The notes beneath the pieces were generated by a model that worked only from the letters and a program-made list of their open reading frames with translations, was not told the DNA's origin and made no database searches. Position numbers and translations under genes: made by a program. DNA of 64,000 bases from Metaphire vulgaris. Its lineage: Eukaryota > Annelida > Clitellata > Crassiclitellata > Megascolecidae. The stretch spans positions 636,141 to 700,140 of the forward strand of contig CM030865.1 of assembly GCA_018105865.1 (NCBI GenBank). The letters run 5' to 3'. Shown piece after piece: positions 12,511 through 28,386 of the stretch (positions are counted from its first letter, which is position 1; each line of letters begins with the position of its first letter).

Positions 12511-13332
12511 TCAACAGTAACATACAGTAGGTACGGTAGAAATTTTGGGTGACTGAAGCTCAGAGCGAACATACATACTGTATGTACGTCGTTGTGGATT
12601 TATTCACGCACCTGTACATGTAGAGCATTCTCTCCGATTACATTGCCTATTTCCCCCCCCAAAAAAATAATAACGACGGCCACAAATAGAATAGGGATCT
12701 GGCACCTGTGTCTACACCAATGGAGATGGACATCACCCAGTGTTTATTCTAGCCACCTTGACATTGGGAGATTTTGAAATGTTGGGGTGGGGGACAAAGT
12801 CCGCGTCTCCACACTTTTGGAGGGGAAATTTCCATGCCCCAGCCAACATCTAAATTTTGCAAGGGGGGATTTTAAAACTTGGGGGCCAAATTCTCCCTCA
12901 GAGAAGACCTAGAATAAACACTGGACATTACTGACTGCACATTCTCATCCCTCCCAGAGGGCTACGCATGGCTAACGAGGGGGACGAGCATTGGATGAAA
13001 TCAGCTCCAAGTTTTGCAATTAACATTTTCTTGCACGGCCTCAATTACCCCCGCCCCCAAAGGTGTAAAACATAGACTCAAGGTCTAACTAAGCTGCAAT
13101 CTTGTCTATTTTAGCACAATACATGCACTAACATATAGCGTGATGCTATGAATCTGCTCCAAATAGAGCTGTGGTTATACTGTAAATGCAAACTTAAGGA
13201 AAAGAACACAAAATGTCAAAGTTAGGTTTATATTCATCTTTTGCACGACAGAAATGTCAGCAAAGAGCACAAAATCTAACAGAAGTTCCGACAGTCGATG
13301 CACAGACGGTGACCGGGATCCAGCGACCTCCT
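12511..13332. other. Spacer downstream of RPLP0
   Basis: Apart from the hAT-type MITE listed separately at 12737-12923, this spacer between the satellite and the RPLP0 stop codon holds no recognisable gene. A canonical AATAAA just after the RPLP0 stop was not seen; ATATAAAC lies about 100 bp downstream. Confidence 0.5.
12737..12923. mobile_element. hAT-type MITE, GTTTATTCTAG family, copy 1
   Basis: Inverted termini CCAGTGTTTATTCTAG and CTAGAATAAACACTG. They are flanked by GACATCAC and GACATTAC, 7 of 8 identical. No coding capacity. Related copies are at 29336-29504 and 39367-39705. Confidence 0.8.
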
Positions 13333-17284
<3,952 letters not shown>

Positions 17285-17580
17285 CGTTACGGTAACGTGA
17301 ATCAGGGCTTTAAAGACTAAAAATTAATTTTTAAAAGCATATTTAAAGGCGATTTCGTCATTAAAAGTTATAATTAATCATGGGAATAGCTAAGCTAGCA
17401 TTTTACTCTGCACGTGAACCGATTCAATCGATCGGCATCACAAAGAAGCGCCTATTCTCACGCAAAAGCAACTCTCACTTTGGCTCTGACTAACCGTACA
17501 GTGATTTTTGACGTTTTTGCTCTAAATGTGTTTTTAATTTATTGAGATTTCTACATGAAATCCTTTCCGATCGTACAAAC

Positions 17581-17645
17581 CTTAACAGCAACTCTCCGCT
17601 CTTAAAGATTAATAGCAAAAGACCGTTCACTAATTCCGCTTCCGG
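17581..17645 (-). promoter_or_regulatory. Candidate RPLP0 transcription start: ETS site, TOP start, 5'UTR exon
   Basis: On the minus strand an ETS core CCGGAAG (17645-17639) lies 18 bp upstream of a C followed by pyrimidines (CTTTTGC from 17621). That is the layout of 5'TOP starts in translation genes. A 41-nt untranslated exon would then end at a GTTAAG/GTTTGT donor (17581/17580) and join an acceptor TTTTTAG 32 bp before the ATG. The gene identity makes a TOP start likely; the exact base is inferred. Confidence 0.4.
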
Positions 17646-17999
17646 AATTTCTTCATACGCAGCCACAGATATCAATATAGTCACCATGAGCAAAATTACC
17701 GCAACCACTTTTCTAAGTCTTAGACAATTGTTACTATGGTTACCGTACATATTACCGTAATGACTCTAACAAAAGACCTTGATTTTACTCAAGCAAATGG
17801 CTTTATAACCGGACTCTATGACACCAAGCTTCTATTGGAAATATTACGGTAATGCAACCACACTTAACAAAATGGCTTCACTTTCACACACCGTGGATTC
17901 GTTCTAGTAATAATTGCATTCCATGAAATGAGTTTCGGCATGACCATAGAATTTAATTGACTTTTTTTTTGATAATTTTTTTATAGTAAGGAGAGGAAG

Positions 18000-18430
18000 T
18001 CATACATGCAATCAAAGATCTAGATGTCGAATTTGGAGGAAAAACGTGAATAATCTTAGGTTTGCAGATGATGTCACTTTAATAGCTGCTTCAGAGGAAA
18101 AACTGCTGGAACTTCTAAATAAATTAGCAATAGAAAGTGAAAGGAAAGGCTTGAAGATTAATATAAAAAAGCACTCCCATATAATAGATGGTGATTGCCA
18201 AGGGCAAAGTAACACCCACATGCAGTTTACTACAAGACTAAATGGCAATGAATTCAAACAAGTAGCACAGTTCAAAATTGCCTTTGTTTGGCAGTATAAC
18301 CAGTGACGATGGGGAATGTGAGACAGACAAAACATCAAGAATAGTTATGGTCAAGGCAGCATTCTGGGAACTCAACGTGATATTTACAAAATTTATAGGC
18401 ACACATTGCCTGCTTATATCGAAGTTGAAT
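18000..18430 (+). mobile_element. Non-LTR reverse transcriptase fragment
   Basis: A piece of RT palm domain is readable: EVIHAIKDLDVEFGG, then after a one-base frameshift in a poly-A run NNLRFADDVTLIAAS with the catalytic FADD motif, KGLKINIKK, and further SDDGECETD and KAAFWELNVIF in another frame. Frameshifts and stops show it is dead. It lies between the RPLP0 promoter and the TOE1 3' end, opposite to both genes. Confidence 0.85.
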
Positions 18431-18798
18431 CGTCGGTCCCACCCAACACCTTGGTAAATAAATGCAAAAGATCATGATATGTTGAACTCACTTATTTCAA
18501 AACCTTGCTTACATCAAAACTGTTTCTCAGTCAATCAGAAGCCAGTCGGATATATCGCAGTTAAGTTCATTATATCAAAGTACAGGTATTATCGTGTTTA
18601 ATAGAGCTTTGATTTAACGGGAATCTACTGAAAATATTCCCATTCCAAAACCCTGACTACGTCACTGCAATGCAAAAAAATCAACCAAAGTATTGACACA
18701 GTAATACTCCGAAATTCCCATCCTAGATCTTAGAAATTCAAACAATAGACAAAGCAATTTTATAAAAGCAAAATTGCAAAGTACAAACAATGAAACAC

Positions 18799-21700
18799 TC
18801 AGTCTACAGCACTGCAGCTTTGGAGACGTTCCCATTTTTCCAGGTGAGATTTTGAAGGTTTTGAAAAATTGCTGGAAGCAATCTGGAGCGGAAAGTCCTT
18901 TCCCCCCAAATACACTCGGTTACTCAGCTCCTCGGCAACTCCAAAGTCCGCGACCGTTTTCCCTTCCGTCGCCCCGTCCTTTACTCTTCCAAATTTAGCT
19001 AAAAACGATGCAAATATGTAACCGGTCATGAACGCGTCGAAACCGGCGCGATGTCCACCGCACCTACTCACGGGAACCAGCTTTTTCTTCGCTGCATTCT
19101 TTGCAGCATCCTCAACATCACACGGTTGTTCGTACGATGGATCTGAAGCCAGTTCGACGCATTCCTTAGGTTCCACCGATCGCATCGCGCCGTCTCTGTC
19201 CGACATCTCGACTGAAATGTCTTGCAGGTCGACGCTGTCCTTCCGTCTGTTCTTCTTCGTCCGTTTCTCTTTCTTTTTCAGCATAACGAGTTCCTCGGAG
19301 TCGAGAATCATGTCGACGTCGTGCGAGTTTGGACACTTGGCTCCCGCGGCACACCAACCGTGAGCCTAGAATTAAAATAGCAACACAGATGTGCAAATTA
19401 ATAAACAATTAAATGTCTAATAAAATATAGGCAATATTTGACTCTTCTGAAGTTGGTTCAAATACTGTATTAATCTCCCTCAGATATCCAAGTACCACGA
19501 AACTATGAATCAACACAATCGATGGTCAAATAATACTACCATCATACCCAGCTATGAAATGGTCCTCAACAAATCAGATGTATAACAGTCATAGTGGCAA
19601 CAAAGTCCATTTCAGAGATCATGCCATTTCTGCAGACCTTCACATACCACAATCAACTTAGATAAAACTGCACAAACTTTGTACAGCGTTAAGTTCGGGT
19701 TAAGTCAGACTTAGGCTAAGATGTAACACAAAATTAGTCACAGCAAAATTCTGGCAAAGTGTCGTCTTCCCGATGTCACGGCGACACGGCTGGTCCTTCA
19801 ATCCACACGTCAAAGACACCACGTTCAGCAGCATTGACTCGTTGTACGCAAGAAACGATATGTCGACGTAAGGCATTCTGTGCGACGACTGTACACAGTT
19901 TCCACGCTGACTGTTTGACGTCAAATAAAAACAACAAGAACTATTTATACAAAGCAAAGTGTGTGCCAGTGAAGTCTTGGCCACTTCTAATAGCAAAATA
20001 GCAACATGGTAGACGATACCATTTCAGCAGAGGCTACAATTATTTCAGCTCATCTGTCAGAATTTCAAAATGACCATCGGCAAAAAGGAATTTTATTTCC
20101 TGTAATCCATAATTAATCATTATAAAATAGAAACTGCTTGAGCAATTCACAATCTTCCAATTGACTGACCACTTTCTGAAGGAGTATTCGAGAAACGACG
20201 CCTGCATGTGAGCCTTGAATTCGGCGATGTACTTTGTGTCGTAGATTCCTTCGCTGAAAATCTGGGACAGGTCCGTAGAAAATGAGGTCAGGGTGGGAGG
20301 AAGCGTGGCGTAGAAACTCTGGTAGAGGAAGATCAGGTCGACAAGAGCATTGTGCAGGACAACTGGGACTCGACTTACGACAATTTCGACAAACAGCTGC
20401 CTCACGTACTCAGCACCATCGGCTTTTGTGGATGGCTAAACATCAACATCAGAATCAGCAAATTTCAAAGCGCATTCGACAAAATAGACAGCATTATTAA
20501 AAATATTAATCTTCAAAATGCTTCCTCTGTAGTGGAAAATATCCAGGCGTAGAAGTACTCTCTATCATCATCATCATCCATCATTTCAAATTGACCAATT
20601 ACCATAGATCAACTAAGACAATGTCAACTTAAGACACTTCAAGCTGAATACACAGTACAATCATATAACACAATACAATACAATGCAATATCTCTTTATT
20701 GACATCAACCTTGAAAAAACACAAGATCAAACAATACAAGTATCAAGTATAAAATAAACAAATCAAAAAAATATTGGAAATTAAACTTATTTTTACATTC
20801 ACGTCCTGAATAAAACAGAAGATCAAAAGCAAGTTAACCTACAAACATATGAGCTTAAAAATTACAAGTAAATAATACTAAATATACATTATATATATAT
20901 ATATGTATATATAAGTATATATGTATATATCTATGTATGTATATATGTCACTGACCCTGTCATTTCCAGATGTATATGCCAGTCCCTTGGCATACTGGAG
21001 ATTGAAATCAAAACCGTGTTCTACAAGAAATCGCAGTGAGAGCGGTTCAACGATGTAGCTTTCATTGCTGAGTGTAAACAAATTGAACGTCTGGACGACG
21101 AATTTCATGCAAAGACTCCGTCTGTCGTTCTGCTTCCCGTCGCCGTTATCGACGACCTCTTCTCTCCGATCGGACGACCTCGGCTGGAGTTTGAAGCAGG
21201 AGAGGCCGAGGGCGATAATCGAACGGGACTTTGCAACGTCACCGATGGCCTTGTAGCGGTCGTCTATGCTTCTATCAATAGAGTTTCAAACGACAGATTT
21301 TAAACTAGAAAAAATTATCTTTGAAAGCCGTCAAGAAATTGTTAGGAATTTCTAAAACATGTAAACATGAAAAAAGTAATCGTAATGAATAAATTTCGAA
21401 ACTTCATGGCTATCCGTCAAACTATTAACTCAAATCCTGTAAATTAAATTCAATTCCTCAAAATATCTGTGTAAGTAATTGATATTTTCACATTTAACAC
21501 CATCACAAGAAATGACATCAAAATAGAAAATGCACTCTCTCTTGCATTTGCTCCTTACTTTGCAAACAGCTGTCGACGTTCGCCCAAACCACTCAACTCC
21601 TGAATAAAAACAAAATCTTAACATAAAAAGTTCATTTATTTACTAAAAACAAAGATTCAATACAAGTAAACACGACCATACTATAGAATAACACAACATG

Positions 21701-22169
21701 GTTTTTATAAGTTATACGCTTCAAACTTAATCTCCGTCGCATACGATATCTAAATTCAAATGGTTCATGTTTTGTTAACTCAAAGTTTAATCCCAGGAAG
21801 CAAAATTTATTTAAGCAATGAAAGGAACCAGTTTTCTTTTTAAATTTCCAATGCCCCTATCACCAACTGAATGAAGCATTCACTTTTATTTACAGTAGAC
21901 GGCGTCTCCTTATATAGCTCATTAGAAAGATGTTATTTGGTCTTGGCTGCGACAATAACTAAACTGAAGCAATGTCTGTGAATGGCTTCAATTGCCAAAG
22001 AACAATTGACTGCTGCATCATCATTGTCGTCATCGTCATCATCATCATCACCTACCGTGTCAATTGCAATGAACGTTGAAGTCTTTATGGCTAGAAGAAG
22101 ACCTGGCCAGATTTCTCTGATATTTTCACAGTTCACTTCAACAACTGGCACTTCATGAAACTCAGCCAT
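18799..22169 (-). CDS. TOE1: Target of EGR1 protein 1: DEDD exonuclease with CCCH finger, 6 coding exons, 490 aa
   Basis: Exons from the start: 22169-22056, 21599-21559, 21271-20956, 20435-20170, 19910-19742, 19365-18799; all introns GT-AG; 1473 nt (human TOE1, 510 aa). TOE1 is a 3' exonuclease of Cajal bodies and nucleoli that trims snRNA tails and poly(A). Exonuclease motif I is FIAIDTEL, with Asp37 and Glu39 on either side of intron 1. Further nuclease blocks are [19 protein letters not shown] and [11 protein letters not shown]. The zinc finger is Cys298-X8-Cys307-X5-Cys313-X3-His317, and intron 5 falls inside it. A basic run [13 protein letters not shown] is a likely nuclear signal. The C-terminal block [14 protein letters not shown] and the final [10 protein letters not shown]...SKSH are TOE1-specific. 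The ATG follows an acceptor directly, so the 5'UTR must come from an upstream exon. Confidence 0.95.
20640..20955. other. Repeat-rich part of TOE1 intron 3
   Basis: Contains ACAATACAATACAATGCAAT (about 20670-20690), which resembles a LINE 3' tail, and a TA-rich block (20889-20946) just downstream of the exon 3 donor. Nothing coding is seen. Confidence 0.45.
21900..22055. other. TOE1 intron 1, proximal part
   Basis: Contains a short ATC/GTC repeat (22017-22050) directly after the donor. The Asp-rich reading frame continuing from exon 1 is translated repeat, not protein. Confidence 0.5.
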
Positions 22170-22737
22170 CTAGAATCTCATCGAACAATGCAAAAACAAT
22201 ACACAACATAACTCCAACTCTTAGAATCGTTCTTCACTCGCCACTTACGCAAAGTTAGCAACAGAAATACACTCACATTTATGCTGATATTCATCAGGCA
22301 TTGCGCCTATAAGCCTATAACATATTAGGGATCATATTGTTTCCACCTCTAACAAATATTTAAAGCCATCTAACCATTTCTAAAGTCAGAGCTTGCCCTC
22401 TGGACCACACAGCTCCGATATTTTATTATCTAATAAATTTATACCAAGACTGGACCACACAACTAAAATTTTATTATATAACTGTATCTCTTGTACTTGA
22501 AAAGATATAGACCCTTTATAGACCCTTATAGACCCTCGGCGAACAGAATCTTTACAAATCAGCTCCTCAGACATGACACCGAAAATATAACAGGGTTTCA
22601 ATAATTAATTCAGCTGTCTTTCAAAGCGTATTTATTCATCCAGAAAAGCGTATTTAGGTTTCGAGAGCAAATAATAATTCTTCCATTAATAAAATTGAAA
22701 ACAATAATTTCAGTTTGCTTACCATAATATCACTCAC

Positions 22738-22823
22738 CGAACGCCCATAGAAATTAATACTTGCTGGCGGTACACTGTAGTGATGAAGACATTAATAAGC
22801 TGGTCAATTTGTCGCCATCTTGG
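22738..22823 (-). promoter_or_regulatory. Candidate TOE1 5'UTR exon with YY1-type site
   Basis: The minus strand carries CCAAGATGGCGAC (22823-22811), close to the YY1 core AAGATGGCGGC that marks many housekeeping starts just downstream of initiation. About 70 bp later is a strong donor (TTCG/GTGAGT, exon end 22738). The TOE1 ATG is preceded directly by an acceptor at 22170, so splicing 22738 to 22169 makes a sensible 5'UTR. The ATG in the YY1 site meets a stop after four codons. Confidence 0.45.
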
Positions 22824-24117
22824 CTAAGCTCTAGATACGGCACAGTGTACTGTACTATCTGCACATACAAGGTTGCCATAGGAAATACTGTAAAAGATCG
22901 AATATGAACCGTTGCTTTCCTTTGCCTTTATTAAAACAAATGACTCTAAACCTCAGTAATGTGATAACACTTACCCAAATTCATTTCTTTTAAATTATAA
23001 AACTTACTTCCTCTCTATTTCGTCACATAGGTATTTTAAGAAAGGCTGAGAGCCTAAGAATAAGCAGCTACTGTAGTGATTTCCCTAAGACGCTATATAA
23101 TCCACAAGATTTTACTTACTTACTTAGAGGGCACTGTGTTCCTCTCAACGAGATGTACCGGTATTTGATTCAATCAAATGAAATTATTAATTTGAAATCT
23201 TAGTACAGATGGATGCTCTCTTATTGCATCCTATTCAATAAAAATGGTCAAAAATATTACTTATCAAATATGAATATTAATGTTATTAAGCTCTCTCGAA
23301 TAAGTGTTTTTCACACAGACTTACTTAGCCTTCTATACCACTTTAAATCACATTACTATTATTATGATGTGCAAGTAATCAGTCTAAAGTACACGACATA
23401 CCACTCTGCCCCAGTGGAAGTGCAAGTTATTAGATCAAATTCAGTCACATTACTCATATGAAGCAGAGTTGATACTTTACCAAATAAGCTACGAAGGCAC
23501 ATACATGTTTATTCAAAGCTAAGCCAATACTATGCAATAATGCACATCAATCTTCAAATTAATGCTACATTAAGTGCTATATAAATAAAACATTTTACTT
23601 ACTTAAAGTATTGAAAATAGCCTTTCATTGCCTCATTTGAGTGCAAAAACTTACAATAGACAAATGCTTTTTATTGGCATTTTAACACAAAAACAGAGAA
23701 AAACAAGCAGAAATTTTGACCTAACGCCGCAGTTCAAAGCACTTGTGAAACTGCAAATAAATTCAGCTCGATGCAACCACGTGCACTTAAATCTAATCTG
23801 GAAATACGATGAACAAATGCTAAGCAGATTTCAGTTGGAACAACACGACAAAGGTGCGCTTTTATGCGTTAACGTACACACACGTTTCACGCACGGGAGT
23901 GCAAAGTGTCAAAGCAGCAAATGGCACGAAGCGGAAACCCTCGATTCAAATCCAGCAATTTCTTGTTGAATCGTGCAATCGTACGAAAATTAAATTAACA
24001 TGAGAGAATAGAGTCAGAGAAGACTTGCGTCCAATTGTGCCTACTGGGACAGAATTTCTACAACACAGTCGCGCTCAATGTTAAGCAATCGTCGCTCGCT
24101 GCAGGGAAAAAAATTTC
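22824..24117. other. Spacer between TOE1 and UBE2L3
   Basis: No gene seen. Two copies of the TTACTTACTT/TATATA dispersed repeat lie at about 23040-23115 and 23560-23605. The rest is AT-rich and without recognisable features. Confidence 0.5.
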
Positions 24118-26607
24118 CTAATCGCTCGGTCTCTTTTCTCCGTGCTTCTTCGTGTGCTCCTCCGCGTTTTTCATGAACTTCTTTTTGTCCTTCGTATATT
24201 CCTCTGCCAAGTCCGCGCGCAGCGGATGCTCAGGTTCAGGCTCGGTAACCAATGCCACCAAAGCCTGAATTACTAAAATTACAATCATAAGAAGATAATG
24301 GTAAGACAATTTCGCCCTAAATAAATCTCGGATGAATTTCTCTCACATAAAAGCACACAAGAAGCAAAGCAAAAGCAATAAACCCAGAAGCAAAGAAGCT
24401 GGTTAAATCTTAGTCAACTGCATTTATTCATCTCAGTTAACGTTATGGACAGAAAGATTGGCATTTTAATTCTATTTTAAATTTTGATAGAGAATTTGCA
24501 GAGCAACACATGGGGCCAAATCGATAAGTTCCAGAGTTTTTGGGCAGACACTGAGAAAGCACAAGTACCAAGAACTGTACGGGTACGAGAGATTGAAAGA
24601 ACTATTGCAGACGAGGACCTAGTCGAGTATTTGTCTGTCTGCAGAATTTTGAAAAGAAGTTGCTTGTAATAAACGATTCTAAATACTGTACCATGACGCA
24701 GATTTTAAACTGCATTGTCCCTTTATTAAACCATTGTGACTGTGAAATGGTCAGAAGCATCAAATCCAAAAGATAAGTTTTCAATCTTGTTCCCGTGATA
24801 ACAAAAGAACAGCAAAAATGCAATACGGTCATAATGGGAACAGAATGTCACATCAGTGAAGAATTAAGACAGTGCTCAAATCAAGGAATTCATCTCCCAA
24901 AGATTATAAGAAGCAGTTTAGGGCTCATCCATATAGTATGTATGCAAAAAAGGCATATTTTCAACTCCTCTCCCCCGTTGCGCACTCCGTACATATGCAA
25001 AATCTCCAAAACCCAACGCCCTCCCCTCAGTGTGTACATAGCACATGGATGGACCCTTAGCCCCAAACCCCTCAAACTGGCAAAATATTTCTTGCAGCTC
25101 ATTGTATGGAACTTCTACTATAAGAATAAACTGAAAAGACTTTTGAATGTTCAGCGAATACAATGCCGTTGCTTAGATAAGACGGCCTGAGACCAGAGAC
25201 CTTGATCTGTTCGAGTGGCAGGCTTCCAGTTCTCAGGACTAATGATCGGGAGACACACTTGGCCTTTCTCATCGATGTTAGGATGGTATATCATGGTCTG
25301 AAATGTTATCTTCGGAGGTTTAAACGGATATTCGGCTGGAAAATCTATTTTGATGCGGAATGCTCCTTTGTTGTACGGCGGACTTTCCTAAAACACAGCA
25401 CACTGTCACAAATAAGCGAGAAAAAGACAGAGGTCCCTTAGCTCCACAAAAAGCAATAAACTAGAAATTCTTACTTTTTACTTTACTCAGAATGAACTAG
25501 AATTGAATTTTGATACATGGAACAGTCTAAGAGAACCGACCGGGACAATCAGTCCCATCCACTGCAAAATGTTTGATTCGTCGACGTTGATGTCGCGAAA
25601 GACCTTCAGGTTAGACGCACGAATGTCCTGAAGTTCCTAACAGATAAATCGACAATCGACCGAGTGCAGATAAAACAATTTCTTATAATTATTTAGCTCT
25701 CAATATACTACAGTACTATATCAGAGACGGAAAGTTAGCAGAGTGGTAACAACGTTGTACGATGGAGCAGAAGGTTACGGGTTCAAGACCCGCAGGAGCC
25801 CTAAGATCGACCCAGCCTTTATTCGCCAGATGGCAGTGGCAACTGAATGGCAGAATGACTGAATTGGCAGACCAAACAGGTACATTGCATGAGAACACTG
25901 GCTCCGTATCATGTAATATCTGATCTGCACCAGTCGCCAGGCTGAAGGTCTTGAAACGGAGATCAGTGTCGCTCATGAAGGACTTTACCTTTATACTACA
26001 TTATATTGGTCAAAATCTTCATTACAGAGCAGCCATTTAACCAGACCCATTTAAACAATATTTAACAACATTTAAACAACATCCACAAAAACACATACAG
26101 AGAAGTCAAACTGGAATGGTGCTATTAATATTGCATAAATACGCAATGTGAGTAAGTAAGTATGCAGGTAAAATCTCGTTAACTTCTATAGTGCTTTCAA
26201 AAGCAGCACTGAAGTAGCTCCTTTTTCATAGGACTGACACCGGAAATCCGAATGACCGATCATAGCAGCTTTACAAAAAATATTATCTCTTAGCAGTCTT
26301 TACTTAGCATCCAAATTATAGTCATAGAATGATACGTCTCTCATTTTTCGAGACAGCGACACAGATTATCACAGGGTAAAAACACTCAAAAGAGAAATTC
26401 TACCCTATGTCCCCTCCCAATTTCCTCCTCCCACCCCAACAATTAGAAACTGCTTTCACTTTCACAATGAGACGAAATATTCAATTTCATTTGAGAAAAC
26501 AATTAAAGAGCAATCGATAAAAGCAAACAAAGACCGTGGACGCAGTCGACCATCGTTCGATCGAAAGGCAAGACCGGAATCATAAGTGGAAAAAAGCGAT
26601 CCCAAAG

Positions 26608-26659
<52 letters not shown>

Positions 26660-26995
26660 TATGCACTTCTATAGCACCAGTTCTAATACCCAAGGTATCA
26701 ATCGATGGTACTTCAAAATCAATCCGCAAAAGATCCAGGTCATTCCAGAGATCAGTCAGAGGGAGAGAGTGAGACGGACTATGGAGGAAACGCCAATTGA
26801 AAGAGATGTGGGAGATGTGAGGAAAAGAAGAGGACAGAGACCGACTGCTATAGACGAATAAACTCCGGCGCTCGATCAGCCGAGGGAGAGAACGGCATCG
26901 GGGGCTGAGGGCGTCGTCGTGGTCGCCGGGCTATGGCGCCAGGGACCGGTCGAAGGATGAATCCGTACCTTAGTCAAACGCCTCGTCGCCGCCAT
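24118..26995 (-). CDS. UBE2L3: Ubiquitin-conjugating enzyme E2 L3 (UbcH7 type), 4 exons, 154 aa
   Basis: Exons from the start: 26995-26969, 25636-25541, 25387-25201, 24272-24118; all introns GT-AG; 465 nt, giving 154 residues, the same length as human UBE2L3. It is a UBC-fold E2 that takes ubiquitin from E1 and passes it to HECT and RBR ligases such as parkin and HOIP. Seen in the sequence: [15 protein letters not shown], the [16 protein letters not shown] active-site block with catalytic Cys86, [10 protein letters not shown], and a C-terminal helix [16 protein letters not shown]. The catalytic segment lacks the Asp/Ser after the active Cys found in most E2s, as is typical of UBE2L3. Exon 1 encodes only nine residues. 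Intron 1 holds a tRNA-derived SINE and an AAT microsatellite. Confidence 0.97.
25728..25990 (+). mobile_element. tRNA-derived SINE
   Basis: A polymerase III A box (TAGCAGAGTGG) and B box (GGTTCAAGACC) are present with correct order and spacing (about 40 bp). The T arm can form ACGGG/CCCGC. A full cloverleaf cannot be drawn: the anticodon stem does not pair and there is no acceptor stem. About 190 bp of non-tRNA sequence follows. This is the build of a tRNA-derived SINE. It sits in UBE2L3 intron 1, opposite to the gene. Confidence 0.65.
26609..26660. repeat. (AAT)n microsatellite
   Basis: AAT run in UBE2L3 intron 1, followed directly by ATGCACTTCTATAGCACC, a piece of the dispersed TATAGC repeat, so it may be that element's tail. 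Confidence 0.9.
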
Positions 26996-26998
26996 CTT
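26988..26998 (-). promoter_or_regulatory. YY1-type site over the UBE2L3 start codon
   Basis: The minus strand reads AAGATGGCGGC, an exact YY1 consensus, with the UBE2L3 ATG inside it. YY1 sites at or just after the start are common in animal housekeeping genes. A binding role is inferred from sequence only. Confidence 0.5.
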
Positions 26999-27089
26999 GA
27001 CTTCGGTCGTCGCTACGAAAGACACCAAACGACAAACACGGGAACTAACGACGACGACGCATTACTTCAAGAGCAATTAGAAAAACATC

Positions 27090-27127
<38 letters not shown>
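27090..27127. repeat. (GAT)n microsatellite
   Basis: Perfect GAT run about 95 bp upstream of the UBE2L3 start codon. Confidence 0.9.
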
Positions 27128-27131
<4 letters not shown>

Positions 27132-27839
27132 AACCCCCATTTTTGATGACACTTTAGTAACTCAAAATTAGTCAGCTCCAAGGATGGGATACCCTAGATT
27201 GTAAAAATAAAATTTAGGTTTGTAGGTTTTCACAAGTTTTGTAGGATTTAAATGTTGGTATTTCAGCAACTATAGACCCTTTGCTAAATTATTGTCACAT
27301 GTCAAAGCCTATAAGCCTTTCTCTATATTCTTGTCATATATGTTGTTTTGCTGCCTGCAGAGAAGAGGAAGGGTTGAAAATATGAATTTTTGCGTACTTA
27401 GCCTATTAGATCTATATGGATCTTGAGCATTAGCGTTGCCACGGGAGCAACTGCCCCCCCCAACCTGCCCTAGACCACCTACCAGATATTCGCGCAGCGG
27501 GTGAGAAAGTTTTTTGTGGAGGGTGTGAGCAAGGAATCTGACACGCTAGCCCCTTTTGCCCCAACCAAAAACTCCTGGCGACGCCACTGATGACGAGCCC
27601 AGGGTCGTTTTAGTTGTTTGGCTATTTGTATATTGCAACTTTTGCGAACTGGATTCATTTGTCATAATAGATATCTTTTGAATTTATAACCAACGTGCTA
27701 GTTCCAGTTTATTTATTTCAAGAGGCACATGGAGGACATCGCCTTATTGTCTTTCCCAATCTGACATTTTGAAGGCCCCACTATAACAGCCCAATTCATT
27801 TGAGCCCTCACACATATTTAATGTGGTCGGCCACTCTGG

Positions 27840-27963
27840 CAGTGGCGCCTCCACAGGGGGGCCCGTGCCCCTATTCTAACAACAAATGGTTGGCCCTTCA
27901 TGATTAGAAGTTGCCACCCCAACGCCCCCGCCCCCCACTTGCCAAACCCTGGAGCCGCCACTG
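27840..27963 (-). mobile_element. hAT-type MITE, CAGTGGCGGCTC family, internally deleted
   Basis: The ends are CAGTGGCGCCTCCAC and GGAGCCGCCACTG. They are flanked by CACTCTGG (27832-27839) and CACTCTAG (27964-27971), 7 of 8 identical. It matches the 175-187-bp copies at 36630-36816, 39019-39203 and 61353-61527 but has lost about 60 bp inside. Non-coding. Confidence 0.8.
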
Positions 27964-28306
27964 CACTCTAGATTGAAGTTATTAGTTTTGTACTTCTTGA
28001 AAAGATCATGAGTCATTCGTTGCAAATATATCCTCATTTACAATCAGTTTCAATTATCAAAGTACTATTAGGGACTAACCCCTATACATTTAAAATTCTT
28101 TTTACAACATTGATATCAATTTTCAAAGAATGTATTATTTGTCAAACATAAATCAAACATTAAGATTATGTGCCAAAAATATTGCATCTCCCACTATAGT
28201 CAATAGTAAAAAGAATTGATGCGATTCTACGCAATTAGAGCCTCTTGCAAACGCTAATGACGACGACGTTGTTAATTAATGGAAATCCAAAACGAGAGTT
28301 GATTTG

Positions 28307-28386
28307 TTAACCCCTTAAATGGGGATCCCGGATATATCCGTCCATTTGACATTGAGTTACAGTTAAATACACGGTTAAGGGGTTAA
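28307..28386 (-). mobile_element. 80-bp TTAA-flanked MITE (piggyBac-like), copy 1
   Basis: Starts TTAACCCCTTAA and ends GGTTAAGGGGTTAA; exactly 80 bp including the outer TTAA at each end. The same 80-bp unit occurs at 32488-32567 and 46457-46536 in the opposite orientation with few changes. TTAA target sites are diagnostic of piggyBac-type transposition; no transposase is seen in this window. Confidence 0.8.

Noticed and set aside
25728..25810. Functional tRNA gene
   Set aside because: A and B boxes are good, but neither the acceptor nor the anticodon stem pairs, so a SINE head is more likely.
26586..26861. ORF reading through the AAT repeat in UBE2L3 intron 1
   Set aside because: Starts in microsatellite and continues in repeat and intron sequence on the strand opposite to the gene.
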